A stretch of 64,000 nt of DNA from contig NZ_CP099760.1 in NCBI RefSeq assembly GCF_040760005.1, forward strand, positions 5,239,501-5,303,500. Reading direction: 5' to 3'. The position numbers and the translations under genes are program-made. The notes under the pieces were generated by a model. It was given only the letters and a program-made list of their open reading frames with translations. It had not been told where the DNA came from and ran no database searches. Below, piece by piece: positions 30,592 through 39,401 of the stretch (position 1 is the first letter of the stretch; every line of letters begins with the position of its first letter). This stretch comes from Pseudomonas sp. stari2. Its GTDB lineage: Bacteria > Pseudomonadota > Gammaproteobacteria > Pseudomonadales > Pseudomonadaceae.

Positions 30592-33500
30592 ATGTCCAAC
30601 TTTCAAACTAACAGCCACCGCCTAAAAACAACGTTTATTCAGTCAAGAGGCCGACACTACGATTTCATAAAAAACAATATCCACGACACATTCAAACATA
30701 CATCGCTGCACCGGGCTCTGGCATTGAGCACAGCCACTCTGAATAAACAGCCATGGCACGAAAAACCTGACCAGACGCCGGCAAAAACCGCCAACCTCGC
30801 CGCCTGGAAGGCCCAAAACCAGACTGATCAAGCCCTTGGCAAAATCAAAAGTCTTGAAGCGTTCGCCGTGCACTTGCTGGAAAACGGCCTGAAGGAAAAG
30901 TTCGGACTTGCTGTCAATGTCAAGCAAACTTACTTGAGATTGTATTTCCCGAAGGAGACACCTTGGTACATCATCAACGTCCTGCCCGGCGTTGCCAGTC
31001 GAACCGTATCCCTGCTGGATGCAGCGCTGCACAACTTTGCAAGTAACGAGACATTTACTGCCGATTCCGATTTCATCAGTAAACCCGATGAAAATGGACA
31101 CTTCGACGTTCTGGGTATCAAGAAAACGCTATCTATCGAACAGTTCAAGAACTTGTGTCGGGAACTGGATATAGGGAAACGTTATACCCGCTATCTGCGA
31201 CACCATTTGCTGCCACGCGATCCCGCATCCAGAGCAGCCATAGAGCATCAGACAACGCAAAGCCAGAAAGCCACGCTGATATTTGCTGCACATCTGGCCT
31301 TGTTGACCGGCGACATCGGAACCAATGCACATGATGTGATCATGGGCATGGTCGAAGGGCAAACCGGGCTGACGCTCGATGGCAAGGTCATGCAGTGCTG
31401 TGAGCTCTCGATCATGGATGCCGCGCTGACCGGGATTGTCCTGTTCACCTCGGTCCGGCAGCAAAGCGCTGGCGAGGACCGGATGATCGCTTACGTTCCC
31501 CATGACCCCGAGCACCCGCTGAAGGAGTACGCCTCGTCTCTGGAGTTCGTCAAGGAACTCACCCGCCAGCTACGTGCCAACGAGCCGCTCTCCAAAGGCC
31601 GGGGCAACTATTGGCAGTTCTTCAGTCAGTTCATCGATCAGCAGCAGCGCGGGCATTTTTTCGCAACGCTCGAACAGCGTCTGAGCAAGATCAAATGGTC
31701 GGAGCAAAGGGCCCCTCTGGATCCAGGGCCGACCTGGCGTCCCGTTCCGGTGGAGAAACCCGCTCTGGCATTTCGCGTGCGACCGGTCACGCAAAATCTG
31801 TGGAAGCATCAGTACCAGCGCAAGATCGACAAGATTCTCAATGACGCACGAGACATCGCCGTCTCGACGGAAATGGCCGACCAGAACTCGCGCCGGGCGT
31901 GGTGGGACAACTTCGAAAAAATCCTCTCGGACATCTTCAACGCAGCGCTGTTGGTCATCACGCCATTCGTGCCTTTTCTGGGAGAACTGATGCTGGCCTA
32001 CACCGCTTACCAGATAGCGACCGACGTCTTCGAAGGGATTCTGGACTTGACCCAGGAAAACTGGGCCGAGATGGGTGAGCATCTGACCGCAATCGTGACA
32101 GACATTGCCCAGTTGGCGGCCCTCTCGGCGGGAGTGGCCATCGGCGCCGAATTTCGCCTCAAGTTGTCGTCTCTGATCGACGGCATGCAACCGGTCATTT
32201 CATCTGACGGCAACACCCGCTTGTGGCACCCCGATCTCGTTCCTTACGAACTCGCCGGGCCACCGCCACCGCCTGGATCACGTCGTGACGCCAAGGGCCT
32301 TTTTCAGCATGCGGGCAGAAACGTGTTGTTGCTCGATGGCAAGACCTATGAAGTCAGACAGGACTCCCACGACGGCCAGCATCGCATTCAGCATCCTGAA
32401 CGCCCGCAGGCCTACGCACCGAAACTTCGCCACAACGGTCGGGGAGCCTGGGTTCATGAAGGTGAAAAACCGGGAGATTGGGCGGCCCCGAAACTGATGC
32501 GCCGCCTCGGCCCTTCGGCGGAAGGCTTCAGTGACCGGCAACTGGAGAATATCCGCCGGATCAGCGGCACGGAGGATCACGCACTGCGTCAGATGTATAT
32601 CGATAACGCGTCCCCCCCGTTGTTGCTGGAGGACACCCTTGAACGTTTTCGGGCTTCGCGGGACACCGCAACCACCAGCGCCGATATTCGCGCCGCAAGG
32701 CCCCTGGATCCGTCGTCCTACTGGTTCGAACAAATGGTGACCGAGCTGCCGGGCTGGCCCGCAGACTGTGCGTTGAAAGTCAATCAGAGCGCCGACAGAC
32801 GCGGCCCGGCTCACACCTACGGCAACACCGGTGCCCCTCCGTCACGCACGCTGACCATCAGTCTGGCAGACGTCATGGCTGGCAGACTGCCGGAGTATGT
32901 GACCGGTTTTCTGAGTGATGCACAACTGGAGCAACTGCTTGGCGCAAGGCTGCCGAAGACGGAGCAAATAAAGGCCCTGCGCGACTTACTGGCCGACCGG
33001 GTTGACGCACGCCAATCAGAAATTTCGCAGTACGTTTATGGATACCGCACCATCAGCAGTGATCCACGTGTTCTCGAACTTCAGCGCCAATACCCTGATT
33101 TGCCGACCGCCATTGTCAAACGCCTGGTGGAGCAAGCCCGTCAGCCTGAAGTGGAGGCGCTGGACCACGGTCGGCGCCTGCCTCTCGACTTCAAATCCGC
33201 CGCGCGCGAATGCGCCTTCGAAACACGCACGACCCGTGCCTGGGAAGGCTTCATCGATAATGAACGCCTGACTTCCGACACCGAACGTCTGGCCTTGAAC
33301 GTGCTGCGCCTGCACAGCGACGCTTACCGTGATATGCGCATCGAGATTCGCGACGGTTCGTTTGACGGAGCGTTGCGTTGCAGCGTCGGCGCAGAACACG
33401 CACACGAGATCCGGATCTTTCTGCATGACGGGCATGCCCGCTACGAAACCTTCGATGGCAACCGGCGCCCGCTGTTCGGTCCCGCCGACCTGTATGAGTC

Positions 33501-35550
33501 GATCCTGCGAACGATTCCCGAACAGGCAAGGCAACAAACCGGATACAGGCCGGGTCAGGGCCGCGTTTTCAAACAATGGTTGATGGAAATGAGCGAGTCG
33601 CCCAGGGAACGTCGAACGCAGTTGCTGGAGCCTTCGATCCGGCCTGTCGTGCAAACGTCAATTGAAAACCTGTTGCGTGGCCCGGTGTTTTCAAGAATGC
33701 CCAAGTCCTTGGAGCAGCGGGTCAAGGAGCTCTATCCGGGACTGAGTGACCGGGAGGTGGAAGCCTTTGTCAGCTCGTTGCCAATCGGGCGCGATCCTCT
33801 CGAAACAGTCAGGAGTCTTGAGATGGACTTGAGGAAGTTGAGTGAGTTGCTTGAAGACTGGAAACAGTCCCAGGCTGCCTTCGATCCCGAGGGCCCCGGC
33901 ATCATTCCTTCAGCTGCTCGCACCATCGCAGATCGCATCCTTGCCTGCTTCAAGCGCGAAGCCGTGGCGTTCAACGAACGTAGCGCCCGCTACGAAGCAG
34001 GCTACACACTGGACCTTTCCGCCGAGCTGATGGGACCGGAGCTTGAGAAATGGTGGAGAACCCTACCGGATCTCAAGTCCTGGTTCGATCAGGTTACGAC
34101 CCTCGATCTGGACCAGGCACGCTTTTCGCCCGCGACCGGGGGGCTTTTGAAGCACTTCCCCAACCTTCGCCACCTCAGCGCCCGCCAGTGCGGACTGAAA
34201 CTGCTGCCGCCGCGAATTGCCGAGATGCCCGGGCTGGAAACCCTGCAGCTCAACCGCAACCAGATCCGCCTGACAGAAGAGTCCCGGGCACAGCTCAGAG
34301 ACCTGACGCGTTTGCGCACCTTACGCCTTTCACTCAATCAGCTCGGGCGCGCACCGGACGTCAGCCGCATGCCGGACCTGACCACCCTGGATCTTGCCTA
34401 TGCCGGGATCGACACCTGGCCCGAAGGGCTGTTCACGCCGCATCGGCGCCCTCGCGGTTTCTTCCTCGATCTGTCCACCCCGGCGATTGTCAGCGTTCCG
34501 CAGGTCGAGCCGGGCTCGCCGGATGCATGGCTCGTCGCACGAACGCGACTGGCCGTGAGTTACCTGGAGCCTGAGGCTCGCGAAACCTTCTATCAGTACC
34601 GTGAGTCGGTGGGGCTGCCCCGGCAAAACAACTATTCCTTCCTTGCCGCTGAAGCACGGAAAAAATGGCAGATGAGTGATACCTCACTGTACTGGGCCGA
34701 TGACAGTCCCGGCCTGACAAGTTTCCGCAACGAAGCCTGGGACAACCTGATGCACGAGCCGGGCTCCCAAGGTTTTTTCCAGATCATCGACAGCCTGACC
34801 CGGTCGGCCGACTACCAGGAAGGCGGCACCTCACGCCGGATTCTGACCCGGCGAGTCTGGGATCTGATCGATGCCATGGATCTGGACACCGAACTGCGGG
34901 AAAAACTGTTCAGGACGGCAGAAGAACCGACCACCTGCGCCGACGCCAGCTCCGAAGTTTTCAACATCATGGGTGTTCAGGCGCTGGCGTCCCGGGCGTA
35001 TTCCTATTCGACTTCGGGAGCGGAACTCGAGGGCAGACTGGTGAAACTGGCCCGAGGCGCCACACGCCTTGAACGGGTGAATGAAATTGCCCGCGCCGAT
35101 GCGTTGTCTCGCCCGAGTCGGGAAGAAGAGGTCGAAATCTACCTGGCCTACCAAACGCGCCTGAGTGCGCGACTCGATTTGCCCTGGCAGTCCGAACAGA
35201 TGCTTTACGAAGGAGTGGCAGGCGTGACGCAGGCCCGCATCGACAACGCCTGCATGACGGTTCTGGAGCTTGAAACCGGTGACGGCCTGGTCAACGGGAT
35301 GCTTGAACAACCTTTCTGGGAACACTATTTGCGGGATACGCAGGCCGCAGCCTACAAAATCAACGACGAGTCATACGAACGACAACTGTCCCGGCTAGAA
35401 CAACGGCACTCACCTGACGCGGTGCTGCCTCTGAATGATGAGGAATATACCCGCGAGCTCACTGAGCTGGCTTACCGAAGACTGGGATTGGGGCGTTCGC
35501 TGACCACGACGTTGATGCGCCGTCACGGGCTGCTGCCGATGCCTTCCTGA
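30592..35550 (+). CDS. Giant DUF6543-LRR-NEL protein, predicted E3 ubiquitin ligase effector
   Basis: A 1652-residue protein. The N-terminal DUF6543-like toxin region has a hydrophobic segment (about 445-520: ALLVITPFVPFLGELMLAYT, later LAALSAGVAIGAEF). Leucine-rich repeats occupy about 1165-1283 (FPNLRHLSARQCGLKLLPPR, MPGLETLQLNRNQIRLTEES, TRLRTLRLSLNQLGRAPDVS, MPDLTTLDLAYAGI). The C-terminal third is a NEL-type domain with the catalytic C1449-A-D1451 motif. In IpaH/SspH effectors this cysteine forms a thioester with host ubiquitin and the LRR selects substrate. There is no eukaryotic ubiquitin system in bacteria, so a eukaryotic target is implied. GGAA precedes the ATG by about 5 nt. No secretion or chaperone gene is adjacent, and the secretion route is unknown. 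Confidence 0.9.
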   Translation: MSNFQTNSHRLKTTFIQSRGRHYDFIKNNIHDTFKHTSLHRALALSTATLNKQPWHEKPDQTPAKTANLAAWKAQNQTDQALGKIKSLEAFAVHLLENGLKEKFGLAVNVKQTYLRLYFPKETPWYIINVLPGVASRTVSLLDAALHNFASNETFTADSDFISKPDENGHFDVLGIKKTLSIEQFKNLCRELDIGKRYTRYLRHHLLPRDPASRAAIEHQTTQSQKATLIFAAHLALLTGDIGTNAHDVIMGMVEGQTGLTLDGKVMQCCELSIMDAALTGIVLFTSVRQQSAGEDRMIAYVPHDPEHPLKEYASSLEFVKELTRQLRANEPLSKGRGNYWQFFSQFIDQQQRGHFFATLEQRLSKIKWSEQRAPLDPGPTWRPVPVEKPALAFRVRPVTQNLWKHQYQRKIDKILNDARDIAVSTEMADQNSRRAWWDNFEKILSDIFNAALLVITPFVPFLGELMLAYTAYQIATDVFEGILDLTQENWAEMGEHLTAIVTDIAQLAALSAGVAIGAEFRLKLSSLIDGMQPVISSDGNTRLWHPDLVPYELAGPPPPPGSRRDAKGLFQHAGRNVLLLDGKTYEVRQDSHDGQHRIQHPERPQAYAPKLRHNGRGAWVHEGEKPGDWAAPKLMRRLGPSAEGFSDRQLENIRRISGTEDHALRQMYIDNASPPLLLEDTLERFRASRDTATTSADIRAARPLDPSSYWFEQMVTELPGWPADCALKVNQSADRRGPAHTYGNTGAPPSRTLTISLADVMAGRLPEYVTGFLSDAQLEQLLGARLPKTEQIKALRDLLADRVDARQSEISQYVYGYRTISSDPRVLELQRQYPDLPTAIVKRLVEQARQPEVEALDHGRRLPLDFKSAARECAFETRTTRAWEGFIDNERLTSDTERLALNVLRLHSDAYRDMRIEIRDGSFDGALRCSVGAEHAHEIRIFLHDGHARYETFDGNRRPLFGPADLYESILRTIPEQARQQTGYRPGQGRVFKQWLMEMSESPRERRTQLLEPSIRPVVQTSIENLLRGPVFSRMPKSLEQRVKELYPGLSDREVEAFVSSLPIGRDPLETVRSLEMDLRKLSELLEDWKQSQAAFDPEGPGIIPSAARTIADRILACFKREAVAFNERSARYEAGYTLDLSAELMGPELEKWWRTLPDLKSWFDQVTTLDLDQARFSPATGGLLKHFPNLRHLSARQCGLKLLPPRIAEMPGLETLQLNRNQIRLTEESRAQLRDLTRLRTLRLSLNQLGRAPDVSRMPDLTTLDLAYAGIDTWPEGLFTPHRRPRGFFLDLSTPAIVSVPQVEPGSPDAWLVARTRLAVSYLEPEARETFYQYRESVGLPRQNNYSFLAAEARKKWQMSDTSLYWADDSPGLTSFRNEAWDNLMHEPGSQGFFQIIDSLTRSADYQEGGTSRRILTRRVWDLIDAMDLDTELREKLFRTAEEPTTCADASSEVFNIMGVQALASRAYSYSTSGAELEGRLVKLARGATRLERVNEIARADALSRPSREEEVEIYLAYQTRLSARLDLPWQSEQMLYEGVAGVTQARIDNACMTVLELETGDGLVNGMLEQPFWEHYLRDTQAAAYKINDESYERQLSRLEQRHSPDAVLPLNDEEYTRELTELAYRRLGLGRSLTTTLMRRHGLLPMPS

Positions 35551-35576
35551 GGTCACCTCGGGAAGGCCGGTACGGA

Positions 35577-36821
35577 TCAGACTTCCGAATCCCAGATCAC
35601 AGTGACATTGCCGGTGTAACGCTTTGCCTGGCCGGGCTGCAACATGTCTTCCATGTAGTGGCTCGGTACCTCGAAGTGCAACACTCCGGGCGCGCGATCC
35701 ACATAGTGGCCCGGGCGAAAAAGCGCACCTGCGCCGCTCTGCGTCAACCGGTGGTTTTTTACCGGCTGGCCCGAACTGTCAGTGATGCCGTGGGGAAGGC
35801 TGACGCTCAGAGAGACCTGGGGCAACGTCGAACCGGATTCGGTATCACGCAAACTGCAGGCGCCAATGCCCGGATGTTCACACTCAATGAACATCCGGAA
35901 GGGTGCGGAGACACCAATGTTGAATGTCTGATCACGAAACAATCGGCTGGGCCTGCGCCCCTCTTGTAACCAGGCTTGCCAGCCACCTTGCGGTGTCAGC
36001 TCGATTCTGTTGCCGCCGGGCGGAATGTCGACCTTGAGCACATGCTGGACATCCAGTACAAACCTGAAGGTCACACTGGAACTGTCCGGCAGGATATTGT
36101 CCCCCGTATCGAAATCACGTCCGGGGCCCGCCCCGTAATTGAGCTCACCGGTATAGAGACCGGCCGACATGGCGAGTGGATTGGGCGTGCGCAGTTCGTA
36201 GCCCACATCCAGGTATTCGTAGGACATCCATGGAATCCGGTATGCCGCCTGTTTACTGCACACCGCTTCGACCGGCGTGCGCCAGAAGAAGCGATAGAAA
36301 TCAGGCCCATGGGTGCCCATGGCCCCGGCCTCGCACGGTCGTGAAGGAAACAGCCAGTTCGTTCCGCCCCACAGTTTGTGGTGGGCCTGCGCATCAGAGT
36401 CGGCCCCGGTCAGATTGACTGCCGTATCACTCAATACATATTGGGAACCGACTCCGCCGACCCTCATTTCGACCGTCGCCGCCTCCCCCGTCGTCACATT
36501 CCGCACGGTCAGACTGCGCCATTGCGAAGCGATCTTGAACATGGCCCCTTGGCGTTGTCCGGCGCCCGGCTCGATTGTCAGGCTGGAGGAGAAGCGCAGT
36601 GGCAACCTTACACCCGACAGACCATACGTCTTGCAGTCTGTCGGATAAGTCGCGCAGTAGCCGCTCTGCGGCGTCTGGTCGACAAACCGGTTTCTTTGCG
36701 GGTTGGCCGGATCCGGGACGAAACCGGCACGAATCTCCTGAGTCAACGCCTGGGCCGGCATGGAAAACAATCCGCCGAACAATGAAACAAAAACCAATCC
36801 TTTACTGAACCTGAAATCCAT
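35577..36821 (-). CDS. CfaE/CblD-family fimbrial tip adhesin, second copy
   Basis: A 414-residue exported protein, last gene of the fimbrial operon. It has a signal peptide (KGLVFVSLFGGLFSMPAQA) and then an adhesin body paralogous to the 38163-39398 product: shared SGYCATYPTDC, ELRTPNPLAMSAGLYTGEL, VLDVQHVLKVDIPPGGNRIE and RLFRDQTFNI. CfaE/CblD proteins cap alpha-type (CS1/CFA-I) fimbriae and bind receptors. The frame opens at 36845, but the ATG at 36821 has AAGGA about 7 nt upstream. Its adhesin domain differs clearly from the first copy in the first 250 residues, suggesting a different receptor (inference). Confidence 0.88.
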   Translation of the reverse strand: MDFRFSKGLVFVSLFGGLFSMPAQALTQEIRAGFVPDPANPQRNRFVDQTPQSGYCATYPTDCKTYGLSGVRLPLRFSSSLTIEPGAGQRQGAMFKIASQWRSLTVRNVTTGEAATVEMRVGGVGSQYVLSDTAVNLTGADSDAQAHHKLWGGTNWLFPSRPCEAGAMGTHGPDFYRFFWRTPVEAVCSKQAAYRIPWMSYEYLDVGYELRTPNPLAMSAGLYTGELNYGAGPGRDFDTGDNILPDSSSVTFRFVLDVQHVLKVDIPPGGNRIELTPQGGWQAWLQEGRRPSRLFRDQTFNIGVSAPFRMFIECEHPGIGACSLRDTESGSTLPQVSLSVSLPHGITDSSGQPVKNHRLTQSGAGALFRPGHYVDRAPGVLHFEVPSHYMEDMLQPGQAKRYTGNVTVIWDSEV

Positions 36822-36872
36822 TGCCATTCCTTGCATTGAAGTCATTACGTTCTTGAGCGGACGAGTTCTTGC

Positions 36873-37376
36873 TCAGCCATTGGGTGCCGCGGCGCTGAAC
36901 ATGATGTTGACGGTGCCGTAGTAGTCTCCGGGTTTGTAACCTCCGGCCTGTTCCCTGGGTTCGATCTCCAGCATCACCCGTGTGCCCACCCTGGCTTCCT
37001 CGGCCGAGACCACTTGCAACGGCAACGCACGGTCGGACAGCTCCTTGCCATTGAAGCTCACGCGCAAGTTGATGTTTTCCCGGGAGTCCCTTCCGTTGGT
37101 CATATAAGGAACACTCTCCAGACGCGCCTCGATCGCTCCGCTGTCGTGCCTGACATCGAAGTTGCGACGCAACGTGCTCAAAGTGGAAGTGTTCACGTTC
37201 CAGTGCAGTCGCTGCTCACGATGAATCCAGTCGGACTCGGTGGGAATCACGTAAAAATTCAGGGTGGGAATATGCACCGAAACGTAGAACTCGAGTTCTT
37301 CTCGCGCCGCAAACGTCCAGGCGCTGACCAACGCCAGGGCTGTCGCCGACGTCAGCACAATCCATTGTTTGTTCAT
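36873..37376 (-). CDS. CS1-type fimbrial subunit, second pilin
   Basis: A 167-residue exported pilin with signal peptide (VLTSATALALVSAWTFA). It shares the layout of the major pilin at 42007: VHIPTLNFYVIPTE against VAHVPTNGFYVVPTD near the N-terminus and YKPGDYYGTVNIMFSA against FTPGDYTGAVTMMFDA near the C-terminus. Known CS1/CFA-I pilins polymerise by donor-strand exchange. It lies 19 bp after the chaperone gene and 51 bp before the second adhesin, so it may be a minor subunit that pairs with that adhesin. Confidence 0.87.
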   Translation of the reverse strand: MNKQWIVLTSATALALVSAWTFAAREELEFYVSVHIPTLNFYVIPTESDWIHREQRLHWNVNTSTLSTLRRNFDVRHDSGAIEARLESVPYMTNGRDSRENINLRVSFNGKELSDRALPLQVVSAEEARVGTRVMLEIEPREQAGGYKPGDYYGTVNIMFSAAAPNG

Positions 37377-37395
37377 TGTTGGTTACCCGTGATGT

Positions 37396-38136
37396 TCAAC
37401 CGGCGGTACTCAGGTTCTTTTTGCTTTCGCCTTCGACCAGGATGAAGCGATACTCGCGCCCGGCCTTCTTCTCGAACTCAAAGGTCTTACCGGCGAGGAT
37501 GTGGTGTTTGGTGGTCGGCTCGCATTCGGCTTCGCTGGCTTTCGAGCAACTCTTGAACTCGTCGATCACCACCACCGTGTTGCCGTTGTTGCGCACTTTG
37601 TAAGAACCCGCCACGTCATCGATCACGCTGTCAAATCGCGCATCCTTGGGTCGCACGAAGAAAATCGTGCCGAAGCCGGCCATGACGTTGACCCCGGCCG
37701 TCAGGGTCTTTCTGTATTCCTCGCGCTCTTCGCCGGAGACCGCGAATTCGTCTTCCTTCTCGGGAACCACCGGAACAAAACGCACACGAAAATAACGCTC
37801 TTTGTCGCGCTCCCCCATGAACAGCAAACGGGTGCCCTGCATGCCTTGGGCGGGAATGATCAAACGTGCGGGACTGGCCATGAGGCCGTCACGGGCGCTG
37901 GCATCGGCTTGTACCTTGACCGGTACTTCGGTGGACGTGCCATCGGCGTTGTAAAGGATTTCCAGCACATTGATTTTCACGAACGCCGTACTGTCCCCGC
38001 TGTTGTACACCCGTTTCAAATAGGTACTTTTATCACCGGCCAAATAGTCATAAACAACTCCGATATTGATATTCGGACCCGCCTGAGCGCACAGGCTGAA
38101 CAGATACAGGCCTACCAGAACAATTACTTGCTTCAT
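37396..38136 (-). CDS. Periplasmic fimbrial chaperone, CfaA-like
   Basis: A 246-residue exported protein with signal peptide (VIVLVGLYLFSLCAQA) and the immunoglobulin-like fold expected of a CFA/I-class chaperone: RVYNSGDSTAFVKINVLEIL, PARLIIPAQGMQGTRLLFMG, YFRVRFVPVVPEKEDEF. It should hold pilin and adhesin subunits in the periplasm by donor-strand complementation and deliver them to the usher. The frame opens with a GTG at 38142, but the ATG at 38136 has AGAGG 8 nt upstream. It is the only chaperone in the operon and must serve both pilins and both adhesins. Confidence 0.88.
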   Translation of the reverse strand: MKQVIVLVGLYLFSLCAQAGPNINIGVVYDYLAGDKSTYLKRVYNSGDSTAFVKINVLEILYNADGTSTEVPVKVQADASARDGLMASPARLIIPAQGMQGTRLLFMGERDKERYFRVRFVPVVPEKEDEFAVSGEEREEYRKTLTAGVNVMAGFGTIFFVRPKDARFDSVIDDVAGSYKVRNNGNTVVVIDEFKSCSKASEAECEPTTKHHILAGKTFEFEKKAGREYRFILVEGESKKNLSTAG

Positions 38137-38162
38137 GCGCACAACCTCTCAATAAAGACCCA

Positions 38163-39398
38163 TCACTGCTGGGGTGATATTTCCGAATCAAAAACGACAA
38201 CAATCGTGCCGGAGTACTTGTTCCCCCTGCCCGAGGTCAAAATGGTTTCGGTCCACTCTCTGGGAACTTCGAAATGCAGCGTTCCCTGCTGGCGGTCGAT
38301 GTACTTGCCAGGCTGGAAGGTCACGGCGTTCAACTCTCCCGGTAAAAGCTCCTTGAGCCTTACCGGGTTACCGCTGGCATCAGTCAATCCGCCAGGCAGG
38401 CTTACCTTGACTTGAAGGAGTGCAGCGGCGTTGTTGGCCTCATTGAATAGATAGCAATAGTTCGGGTTCTCCCGCACGCATTCCAGATGCACCTTGAAGC
38501 GAGAGCTGGCGGATATATGGAACGTCTGGTCGCGGTAAAGTCGTGCGGGAGGCTTGCGGGTGTTCAACCAGGTTTGCCAGCCACCATCGGGTTCCAGCGC
38601 AATGCGATTGCCACCGGGTGGTAAATCGACTTTCAGGACGTGCTGCACATCCAGCACAAAATCCAGGTTGAGGGCAGTGTCGTCCGAATCCATGAACGGC
38701 CCCATCGTGAAGTCGGCGCTACCCCGACCGAGACTGTAGGTCAATGAACCGGTGTACAGCCCGGACGACATGCTCAAGGGGTTCGGCGTTCGCAGCTCGT
38801 AGGCAATGTCGAGATGCTCGAACAACATGTGCCCTACATCGAACGCAGCGGTTTTATTACAACTCCCTTGTTCGGGCGTTTTCCAGAAGAACTGATAGCT
38901 GCTGATACCGTAGTACCCAACGCCGCTGTACAGACATGGAGGGGGTGCATAAACCCAGGAGTTGCCGGTCCAGAGTTTGCGATGTGCCTCCAGGACGTTG
39001 GACTCGCCGGTCAGTTCGGTGACCGGTTTACTCAGTTGAAATCTCGACCCTATTCCACTGATCCGCACTTCTACCGTACTCGTCTCCAGCGTCTCCTGGT
39101 TGGTGACCGTCAAACGTCGCCAGTCAGCAGGCACCTTCACCCAAATGCCGTTATCCGAGAAAAGCGGAGTGACCGTACTGAAACGAATCGGTACTTGAAT
39201 ACTGAACATTCTGTTGTCTTCGCATTCACTCGGAAAAATCCCGCAATACCCGCTGTTCGGCGTTTTATTGATGAATTCGTTTTTGTTCGGTTGCGACGGA
39301 TCCGGCTGGAACAATGCCCTGATCTCCTGATTCGCCGCCTGCGCCGATGACAGGCTCAGCACCATCAGAAAAACTGGCCAACAGGATGTTTTCTTCAT
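38163..39398 (-). CDS. CfaE/CblD-family fimbrial tip adhesin, first copy
   Basis: A 411-residue exported tip protein with signal peptide (PVFLMVLSLSSAQA). Paired cysteines appear as SGYCGIFPSEC and in PPCLYSGVGY...SCNKTAAF. The pilin-like C-terminal half carries VLDVQHVLKVDLPPGGNRIA and ends VVVFDSEISPQQ. Its start is 3 nt after the usher stop, so the two are translationally close. In CS1/CFA-I systems this protein initiates assembly at the usher and forms the adhesive tip. Confidence 0.88.
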   Translation of the reverse strand: MKKTSCWPVFLMVLSLSSAQAANQEIRALFQPDPSQPNKNEFINKTPNSGYCGIFPSECEDNRMFSIQVPIRFSTVTPLFSDNGIWVKVPADWRRLTVTNQETLETSTVEVRISGIGSRFQLSKPVTELTGESNVLEAHRKLWTGNSWVYAPPPCLYSGVGYYGISSYQFFWKTPEQGSCNKTAAFDVGHMLFEHLDIAYELRTPNPLSMSSGLYTGSLTYSLGRGSADFTMGPFMDSDDTALNLDFVLDVQHVLKVDLPPGGNRIALEPDGGWQTWLNTRKPPARLYRDQTFHISASSRFKVHLECVRENPNYCYLFNEANNAAALLQVKVSLPGGLTDASGNPVRLKELLPGELNAVTFQPGKYIDRQQGTLHFEVPREWTETILTSGRGNKYSGTIVVVFDSEISPQQ

Positions 39399-39401
39399 CG
39401 T

